Shown: positions 58,265-64,000 of the stretch, in pieces
Numbering within the stretch: position 1 is the first letter of the stretch
Layout: each line of letters opens with the position of its first letter
Source of the DNA: Roseateles depolymerans
GTDB lineage: Bacteria; Pseudomonadota; Gammaproteobacteria; Burkholderiales; Burkholderiaceae_C
DNA length: 64,000 nucleotides
NCBI RefSeq assembly: GCF_003387155.1
Contig: NZ_QUMT01000002.1
Span: 1-64,000, forward strand
Reading direction: 5' to 3'
Notes under the pieces: generated by a model
Seen by the model: only the letters and a program-made list of their open reading frames with translations
Database searches by the model: none
What the model was told of the DNA's origin: nothing
Program-made: the position numbers and the translations under genes

Positions 58265-59131
58265 TTAGCCGCCTGGCCGTTTCATCAGACGTTCGCGCTT
58301 TTGCGCCTGGTCGATGAACACCTGCAGCGCCCGCGCCGCCGATGGCGCCAGCGAGATGAATGCGCAGCCCAGCTGATGCGGGGCCTGGCCCTCGCCAGGT
58401 GTGACATGCTGCACACGCAGAAGGGCTGAGAAGCTCACTTCCCGTTCCAGTTCCAATGTGCCGGTCAGCTCCGCGCCCGCCTGGGGTGGTGGCGGCATCG
58501 TGCCGGTGGCGCCTGTGGTCGCCGCACGCGAGGCGGCATCCACCGCGGCGCCCGCGGTCGCGCCCACTGCTGCAGCCGTGGCGCTGGATTGTGGCCATTG
58601 AAGCGCCAGTCCGCCCCCGCTCACATTCACGACGCGAATGCGCAATCCGTCCGGCTGGGTGAGGCGAAGCGCCGGATACAACTGCCCGGCTGATTGCACC
58701 CGATACGCCTGGCGGCGCTGGAAACGATAGAGCTGTTTGGGGATCGAAGCGCTCAGGACTTCGCCGCCCGGGTCCCTGGCGGCGCGCAAACCGGTGACTT
58801 CAAACTCAAGCTTGATCTTGTCCAGATAGGCGGTGGCCGTGACGACCTTGCTGGCCACCAGCACAGGCGTGACGGTCGGGTCCACCGACCCTTCGAAGGT
58901 CAGCAGGCCGTGCGGCGCATCCAGCGCCAGCAGGACGGTGTGCAGCAGCGCGCCGTCTGGCGTGCTCAATTGCACACGCGTGCGCGCCTGCATCAGCTCC
59001 CTCAGCCAGCTCTGGATTTCGCCAGGGGCGTCCAGCCGATAGTCCTCGAGCGTTTCCGGAGTGTCCGCACCAGCGCCAACGGCCGCAGTCGATGCGGCCG
59101 TGGAGGAGAGATCAGCGTCTCGGTCGTTCAA
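58265..59131 (-). CDS. YcgR-like PilZ-domain flagellar brake
   Basis: A 288-residue protein with a YcgR-type N-terminal domain (residues ~30-135) and a C-terminal PilZ domain. The c-di-GMP-binding motifs are RFQRRQAYRV (R-x3-R type) and NVSGGGLAL ([D/N]-x-S-x2-G). YcgR brakes the motor when c-di-GMP is high. Between the two PilZ parts there is a ~35-residue Ala/Gly/Thr insertion, which is not usual. It sits downstream of fliT on the same strand and convergent with fliE. Confidence 0.85.
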   Translation of the reverse strand: MNDRDADLSSTAASTAAVGAGADTPETLEDYRLDAPGEIQSWLRELMQARTRVQLSTPDGALLHTVLLALDAPHGLLTFEGSVDPTVTPVLVASKVVTATAYLDKIKLEFEVTGLRAARDPGGEVLSASIPKQLYRFQRRQAYRVQSAGQLYPALRLTQPDGLRIRVVNVSGGGLALQWPQSSATAAAVGATAGAAVDAASRAATTGATGTMPPPPQAGAELTGTLELEREVSFSALLRVQHVTPGEGQAPHQLGCAFISLAPSAARALQVFIDQAQKRERLMKRPGG

Positions 59132-59156
59132 GGCAGCTCGCTCCGTGGCCCGCCGC

Positions 59157-59522
59157 TCAGTGCACCGTCTTGGACTTGCCCTTCATCAGCTGGTCCAGGT
59201 CTTCCAGCCAGGGTTCGGCCAGGTGACGGATCTCGGCATCGTTCAGCAGGATGCGCTGCATGATGCGGCTCTTGAGCTGCGACTCTTCCGCGCCCAGCTG
59301 CTGCTGCGAAGCGGCATGCTTGAGTTGCGAAATCAGCAGCACGCAGGCGCCTTCCAGCTTGACCACCTCATCCCAGTTGCCGGTGCGTGCCGCATTGAGC
59401 ATGTCGGCGCTGGCCTGTTCGATGGCTTCGTAGTAGCTCAGGAGATGGGTATTCATGGTCGTCGTCGGGGCGGAAGAGGCCGGGGCGGCGGAGTGCGTCT
59501 TGGCGGCGGAAGGCTTGGTCAT
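59157..59522 (-). CDS. fliT: Flagellar chaperone FliT
   Basis: A 121-residue helical protein with SYYEAIEQASADMLNAARTGNWDEVVKLE and ILLNDAEIRHLAEPWLEDLDQLM, the FliT pattern; FliT is the export chaperone of the filament cap FliD. About 22 Ala/Ser/Thr-rich residues precede the conserved part, so Met23 (59456) is an alternative start; 59522 has the better upstream sequence. It follows fliS and fliD in the usual fliDST order. Confidence 0.87.
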   Translation of the reverse strand: MTKPSAAKTHSAAPASSAPTTTMNTHLLSYYEAIEQASADMLNAARTGNWDEVVKLEGACVLLISQLKHAASQQQLGAEESQLKSRIMQRILLNDAEIRHLAEPWLEDLDQLMKGKSKTVH

Positions 59523-59563
59523 GGTCGAGCTCGTCTCGGAGAGTCCAGGATGACAGCCGACCG

Positions 59564-59998
59564 TCAGGCGGCAACGCGTTGTTCGTTCAGGGCCGGGGCG
59601 ATGCTGGCCCAGGCTTCACGGATGGGCTGCATCAGACGTTGGCACTCTTCCACCGCAGCGATGTCGCTGTGCAGATTGGCGTAGGTCAGGCGCATGCTCA
59701 TGTAGGCATACAGGTCCCGCAGATCCAGCGCCAGGTTGCCGGCGGACGGGTTCAGCGCAGCCTTCAGGCCTTCGTCCAGGATGCGAACGGCCTTGCTCAG
59801 CGCTTTGCCTTTCGCTTCGACATTCCCGGCACGAATCGCTCCCAGGCTCTGGGTCATGGCGTCGTTGGCGCCGTCCAGCAGGAGCTGCACCAGCCGGTGC
59901 GGCGAAGCCTGCAGCACATCGGTTTCCACGCCGACGCGGTTGTACATGTTGCTCGCGCGCTGGCCGTGGGAAGCAAAGGGAGAAGAGTTTCCGTACAT
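59564..59998 (-). CDS. fliS: Flagellin export chaperone FliS
   Basis: A 144-residue four-helix protein. ASPHRLVQLLLDGANDAMTQSLGAI and LDLRDLYAYMSMRLTYANLH are typical, as is the Tyr near the N-terminus (NMYNRVGVETDV). It binds flagellin C-termini. It lies after fliD beyond a terminator, so it probably has its own promoter in the ~190-base gap. Confidence 0.94.
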   Translation of the reverse strand: MYGNSSPFASHGQRASNMYNRVGVETDVLQASPHRLVQLLLDGANDAMTQSLGAIRAGNVEAKGKALSKAVRILDEGLKAALNPSAGNLALDLRDLYAYMSMRLTYANLHSDIAAVEECQRLMQPIREAWASIAPALNEQRVAA

Positions 59999-60102
59999 GG
60001 TGTGCTGCGGGTTGTCGTAGTGCTTGTTTTAGTTTTCGGCGCTGACGCGTCCAACTTGAGCCAACCCTCGCCTTGATTTATGCAGGAATTTTGCGGTAAT
60101 TC

Positions 60103-60132
60103 ACAAAAACAAAAGCCTCCGTGAGGAGGCTT
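60103..60132 (-). terminator. Terminator of fliD
   Basis: Minus strand AAGCCTCC/GGAGGCTT stem with a TCAC loop, followed by TTTTGTTTTTG. It lies 50 bases after the fliD stop. Confidence 0.92.
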
Positions 60133-60184
60133 GGGGCTGCTCTTTTCAGAGCGCTGAAGAAGGTGGGGGTTTTCCCCGCGATTT

Positions 60185-61615
60185 TCAGCTGCTGCTGCTG
60201 CCCAGCATGCTGGTGAGTTTGCCAACGTAGCTGTTCAGATCGTTGAGCTTGGCCATTTGCGTGTCCAGCGCGGTGTACTGGGCACGCAGACGCTTTTCGT
60301 AGGCGGCGGAGCGGTCGGTCAATTCGTCCACCCGCTTGTTGTTGGCCGTCACCCGGGACTGCAGTCCCGCCGTGCGGGTGGTGAGGCTGCCGTCCATGCC
60401 GGTGACCTGGTCGGCCAGGGCGCGCCAGCGGGTGGCAATGCCGTTGTTGGCCGAATTGGTGCTGTCGGTGCCCATGAACAGCTGCTTGAGGTCGCTGAGA
60501 TGACCGAGCGCGCTGCTGAGCTTGGAGTCGTCCACGGTGATGGTGCCGGCCGTGCCGATGTTCAGCCCCAGGTCCGACAGCCGTGCGTAGGCGCCGCCCA
60601 GCGTGCTGCCGCCTGCGGTGATGTTGCGCAACTGGGCCTGCAGGCCCACGGCCGTGCTGTCGCCCTGCAGGGCGCCGGCGGTCTTGGTGGACGCGTCGTA
60701 CTTGGTGTTGTCCCGCAGCAGGTTCATCAGGCTGTTGTAGGACGTGACGAAGTCGGTGATGACCTTCTTCACGCTGTCCTTGTCCTGGCCGACGGTGACG
60801 GTCAGGTCGCCCTGCTTGAGGATGTTGATGCTCAACCCATCCACCGCGTTTTCGATCACATTGGTGGACGAGACGATGTCGATGTTGTTGATCTTGACCT
60901 TGGCGTTTTGCGCCGCGGCATTCTGCGTCATGGACTTGATGCCGGCCGTGGGGTCGTAGGCGAGGGCGGACAGGCCGGAGGCATCGCTGCCGTTGCCGTC
61001 GGCATCTGCCGTGGTGATGCGGAATCCGTTGGCTTCCCCGGTGGCCGAGGAGCGGATGACCAGGCGGCTGCCTGTGGAATCCGTCACGACCGAGGCCAGC
61101 ACGCCGGAGCCGGACGCATTGATCTTGTCGCGTACGCTGGCCAGGGTGTCGGTGGCCGAGATGGAAATGCTGACCGGCGTGCTGCCGCTCTTGCTGGTGA
61201 AGGACGATTGTGTCGCGTCGCCCCATTGCCCCAGTTCAATCGTCATGGTGCCGGCGCCCACCGGTGTCGTGCTGGACATGGCGCCGCTCACCACGCTTTG
61301 CGCGGCGGCCAGTTGCGACACGCTGACGCTGTAGCTGCCGGCCCCGCTGCCCGACCCGGCCGTGACCGTGGCCATGGTGGTGTCGGAGGAGGTGGCCGTG
61401 AGGGCCGCCCAGCTGGCGGGCGTGGTGAGCTTGCTGGCGGCGTCCCGCATGCTGCTGAAGGCGCTCTGGATCTTGCCGTACACCGAGATCTGCGTCTTGA
61501 TCGTGTCGTTGCGGCTCTGCAGATTGGTGATCGGTTGGTTTTCGACCTCCAGCATCTTGGAGATGATGCTTTCGACGGGCAAGCCGCTCCCTGAGCCGAT
61601 AGAGGAAATGGTCAT
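60185..61615 (-). CDS. fliD: Flagellar filament cap protein FliD
   Basis: A 476-residue hook-associated protein 2. The N-terminus ISSIGSGSGLPVESIISKMLEVENQPI and the D0-D1 segments at both ends match FliD_N and FliD_C (FVTSYNSLMNLLRDNTKYD, LNDLNSYVGKLTSMLGSSSS, shown separately). It caps the filament and inserts flagellin; FliT and FliS genes follow. Confidence 0.95.
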   Translation of the reverse strand: MTISSIGSGSGLPVESIISKMLEVENQPITNLQSRNDTIKTQISVYGKIQSAFSSMRDAASKLTTPASWAALTATSSDTTMATVTAGSGSGAGSYSVSVSQLAAAQSVVSGAMSSTTPVGAGTMTIELGQWGDATQSSFTSKSGSTPVSISISATDTLASVRDKINASGSGVLASVVTDSTGSRLVIRSSATGEANGFRITTADADGNGSDASGLSALAYDPTAGIKSMTQNAAAQNAKVKINNIDIVSSTNVIENAVDGLSINILKQGDLTVTVGQDKDSVKKVITDFVTSYNSLMNLLRDNTKYDASTKTAGALQGDSTAVGLQAQLRNITAGGSTLGGAYARLSDLGLNIGTAGTITVDDSKLSSALGHLSDLKQLFMGTDSTNSANNGIATRWRALADQVTGMDGSLTTRTAGLQSRVTANNKRVDELTDRSAAYEKRLRAQYTALDTQMAKLNDLNSYVGKLTSMLGSSSS

Positions 61616-61685
61616 GGTGTTCGACTCCCGGTTCTGACCTGACAGCTCAGAGCGTTCATCCGCCGGTCAGGCACGCGCAATGGAC

Positions 61686-61712
61686 GACAGGGCCCCCTGA
61701 GGAGGCCCTGTC
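61686..61712 (-). terminator. Hairpin after flagellin gene 1
   Basis: A 9-bp inverted repeat (GACAGGGCC/GGCCCTGTC) with a 9-base loop, between flagellin gene 1 and fliD. No T-run follows, so it may be a pause, processing or partial termination site. Confidence 0.55.
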
Positions 61713-61769
61713 CACGGTATCGGCACGCCAGGCGTCCGACTTGAGGGGAATTTCGCGTCAGGACGCGAA

Positions 61770-62639
61770 TCAGCCCTTCAACAGGGACAGGACCTGCTGC
61801 GGCAGCTGGTTGGCCTGGGCCACCATCGCATTGCCGGCCTGCTGCAGGATCTGGGCCCGGCTGAGGTTGGAGGTTTCCTGGGCAAAGTCGGCGTCCATGA
61901 TCCGGCTGCGGGCGGCGGTCTGGTTTTCGTAGGCCACCTGCAGGTTGGAGATCACGGCATCGAAGCGGTTCTGGGTGGCACCCAGCACGGCGCGCTGGGA
62001 GTTGACCGCGTCCAGCGCCGAGTCGATGTTGGCCACGACGGTGGCGATGGTGGCGGGGTCGGACGTGTTGTCGATGACCGCGCGGCCGGCGCCATTGATG
62101 TCGGTGCCGGCGACCGCCGTGATGGCCGGGTCCTGCGTCATGTTGGGCGTGGTGACGACGATTTCGTCATTGGCCGTGGTGTTGGGGCCCACCTGGAAAG
62201 TCTGCGGCGTGGCCGCATCGGCGCCCAGGATGTATTTGCCGTTGAAGGTGGTGCCGCCCAGCACGCGCTGCATTTCCTTGGCCAGCTCGCCGAATTCCTT
62301 GTCCAGCGAATCCTTGTCGCTGTTGGCATTCGTGGCGTTGCGGGCCTGGATGGCGAGTTCACGCATGCGCTGCAATGAATCGGCCACCTTGCCCAGCGCG
62401 CCTTCAGCGGTCTGCGCCAGCGAGATGCCGTCATTGGAGTTTCGAATGGCGACACTCATGCCCCGGGCCTGGGCATTCATGCGTTCAGCGATGGCCAGGC
62501 CGGCGGCATCATCCTTGGCGGAGTTCACCCGCAGGCCCGACGACAGCCGCTGCATCGAAGTCGCCAGCGACGACTGCGACATGTTCAGATTGCGTTGCGC
62601 GTTCAGCGAAGCAATGTTGGTGTTGATGGTCTGTGGCAT
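61770..62639 (-). CDS. fliC: Flagellin 1
   Basis: A 289-residue flagellin without the large outer D2/D3 domains. Conserved N-terminal helix INTNIASLNAQRNL and SSGLRVNSAKDDAAGLAIAERM, and C-terminal SRIMDADFAQETSNLSRAQIL with NQLPQQVLSLL. The variable centre is ~90 residues. AGGAG lies seven bases before the ATG. A second flagellin gene of the same type lies upstream on the same strand, separated by 315 bases and a terminator. Confidence 0.97.
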   Translation of the reverse strand: MPQTINTNIASLNAQRNLNMSQSSLATSMQRLSSGLRVNSAKDDAAGLAIAERMNAQARGMSVAIRNSNDGISLAQTAEGALGKVADSLQRMRELAIQARNATNANSDKDSLDKEFGELAKEMQRVLGGTTFNGKYILGADAATPQTFQVGPNTTANDEIVVTTPNMTQDPAITAVAGTDINGAGRAVIDNTSDPATIATVVANIDSALDAVNSQRAVLGATQNRFDAVISNLQVAYENQTAARSRIMDADFAQETSNLSRAQILQQAGNAMVAQANQLPQQVLSLLKG

Positions 62640-62954
62640 TGATGCACTCCTGCGGAGATCCTTGTCCTGGCTTTAGATCCTGACGGTGATCGTGGTTGAC
62701 GCTGTCGTTCCCGACCTCGCCTGCCGACCCCCACCGCGCCCCTGGCGCTCTGGATGGATCTGCCGGTTGGACCGGTGGTCGAGCCGCTCAAAATGCAGGC
62801 TCGATGGATCTCATTGTGGAGAATGTGTCCAATGCATGAAGCCGCGATAAAGGGGTGAAAGACCGATCAAATGAAAGAAAGGCCCCGCGACCGTCCCGGG
62901 GTGGGGACGGCGGCGGGGCCTCGATGAAAAGGGGGTTCTGGCGCTTGGCGTGGC
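62640..62954. other. Gap between the two flagellin genes
   Basis: It holds the terminator of flagellin 2 (62874-62921) and the 5' region of flagellin 1. No sigma-28 consensus (TAAA and CCGATAA) could be found for flagellin 1 here. No ORF is convincing. Confidence 0.5.
62874..62921 (-). terminator. Terminator of flagellin 2
   Basis: Minus strand: GGCCCCGC arm with GCGGGGCC, plus inner CCGTCCCC/GGGACGG pairing, followed by TTTCTTTC. It lies ~35 bases after the stop of flagellin 2. Confidence 0.85.
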
Positions 62955-63797
62955 TTAGCTGCGCAGCAGCGAGAGGACCTGCTGCGGCAGCTGGTTGGCC
63001 TGGGCCACCATGGTGTTGCCGGCCTGTTGCAGAATCTGCGCACGGCTGAGGTTGGCGGTTTCAGCGGCGAAGTCGGCGTCCATGATCCGGCTGCGGGCAG
63101 CGGTCTGGTTTTCGACCGAGATCTGCAGGTTGGAGATGATGGCGTCGAAGCGGTTCTGCGAAGCACCCAGCACGGCGCGCTGGCCACTGACGGTCTTGAT
63201 GGCGGCATCGATGTTGTCGATGACGGTCGCCAGGGTGGCCGGCGTGGAGGCGTTGTCGATGGCGCCGGCGGTGACGGCCGTGATGGTGGCATCCTGCGTC
63301 AGGTCGGTGGTGACCACATCCACCGAGTCGTTGGCCGTGGTGTTGGCGCCGATCTGGAAGGTCTGGGTGCCGGCATCGGCCGCCAAAATGGCCTTGCCGT
63401 TGAAGGTGGTGCCACCCAGGACGCGGCCGATTTCTTCACCCAGCTGGGCGTATTCGCGGCCCAGGGAGTCGAGGTCGGACGTGGTGTTGGTGGCGTTACG
63501 GGCCTGGACCGCCAGTTCCCGCATACGCTGCAGGGAGTCACCCACCTTGGAGAGCGCGCCTTCCGCCGTTTGCGACAGCGAGATGCCGTCGTTGGCATTG
63601 CGGACAGCGACGTTCATGCCGCGGACCTGCGCATTCATGCGCTCGGCAATGGCCAGACCAGCCGCATCATCCTTGGCAGAGTTGACACGCATGCCGGAAG
63701 ACAGGCGCTGCATGGACGTGGTCAGGGACGATTGCGAGGCGCTGAGGTTGCGCTGAGCATTCAGGGAAGCCAGGTTGGTGTTGATGATCTGAGCCAT
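62955..63797 (-). CDS. fliC: Flagellin 2
   Basis: A 280-residue flagellin, paralogue of flagellin 1 and nearly identical to it in the N- and C-terminal helices (INTNLASLNAQRNL, AQILQQAGNTMVAQANQLPQ). The two differ in the centre (ILAADAGTQTFQIGANTTAND against ILGADAATPQTFQVGPNTTAND, each in short pieces). AAAGGA eight bases before the ATG fixes the start at 63797, two codons inside the longest frame. A probable sigma-28 promoter lies ~112 bases upstream. Confidence 0.97.
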   Translation of the reverse strand: MAQIINTNLASLNAQRNLSASQSSLTTSMQRLSSGMRVNSAKDDAAGLAIAERMNAQVRGMNVAVRNANDGISLSQTAEGALSKVGDSLQRMRELAVQARNATNTTSDLDSLGREYAQLGEEIGRVLGGTTFNGKAILAADAGTQTFQIGANTTANDSVDVVTTDLTQDATITAVTAGAIDNASTPATLATVIDNIDAAIKTVSGQRAVLGASQNRFDAIISNLQISVENQTAARSRIMDADFAAETANLSRAQILQQAGNTMVAQANQLPQQVLSLLRS

Positions 63798-63908
63798 GAT
63801 CAAAATCCTTTCGATTGCGTAGACCTTGTCGGTCCGAGTCGGAGAAATCTCGTCCGACTGGGCCGGACCACGAGGTCCTTGCTAGACATTGCGGACCCGT
63901 TGAAACCG

Positions 63909-63936
63909 TTATCGGGTCTGGGCTCGAAAGACTTGA
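63909..63936 (-). promoter_or_regulatory. Probable sigma-28 (FliA) promoter of flagellin 2
   Basis: Minus strand TCAAGTCT (63936-63929), 12 bases, then CCCGATAA (63916-63909). The -10 matches GCCGATAA at seven of eight positions, the -35 matches TAAAGTTT at six of eight, with a spacer one base longer than in E. coli. Initiation would lie about 105 bases before the ATG. Confidence 0.6.
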
Positions 63937-64000
63937 GGGGGAAATGGGAGGCGCAGCTGTAACAGCGGCCCGCGAGTGTGATTTCGTGGGCGTGTGGCGG

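Overview
The window comes from a GC-rich genome of a motile betaproteobacterium of the order Burkholderiales. The flagellar and chemotaxis gene types, the LpxO-like enzyme and overall gene style suggest the Roseateles/Mitsuaria/Pelomonas neighbourhood; that placement is inference, because no marker was aligned. It opens on the 3' end of a 5S rRNA, the tail of an rrn operon, with its terminator.

Layout. 0.3-9 kb: an alpha-2-macroglobulin-like protein translationally coupled to penicillin-binding protein 1C, then a small exported protein. 9-12 kb: a soluble protein with two related sensor modules and a CheW domain. 12-19 kb: housekeeping genes (YhhY-like N-acyltransferase behind a possible attenuator leader, SET-domain protein, UPF0149 protein, alaS, gabD). 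18.9-22.9 kb: a minus-strand operon for a bufferin-type, Cys-containing RiPP (bufA1-bufB1-bufC1-doxX) with its ECF sigma factor SigF and anti-sigma factor NrsF; an exact SigF-type promoter precedes bufA1. 23-30.8 kb: tRNA-Gly(CCC), an MFS exporter, an LpxO-like hydroxylase, a YgiD-like dioxygenase, a large FtsX/LolE-type permease and an unknown secreted protein. 30.9-36.6 kb: a chemotaxis operon on the minus strand (CheZ-like protein, cheY, cheA, MCP, cheW). 36.9-43.4 kb: a NarX/NarL-like two-component pair followed by an adaptor-ATPase-permease-permease ABC exporter.

43.35-45.69 kb is the most unusual part. Two divergent copies of a two-gene module (unknown gene X plus a HEPN-like gene) lie in tandem between the last permease gene and fliR. 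Each copy is bounded by nearly identical fragments of the permease 3' end and of the fliR 3' end, although the module proteins themselves resemble each other only at about 40% by eye.

45.7-64 kb is a flagellar cluster: fliFGHIJK and fliLMNOPQR on the minus strand, fliE divergent from fliF, a PilZ/YcgR-like brake, fliT, fliS, fliD and two flagellin genes. The fliN-fliO gap holds a large inverted-repeat element with direct repeats. Together the window covers envelope protection, copper/stress response by a modified peptide, signal sensing, and most of the flagellar export apparatus and basal body.
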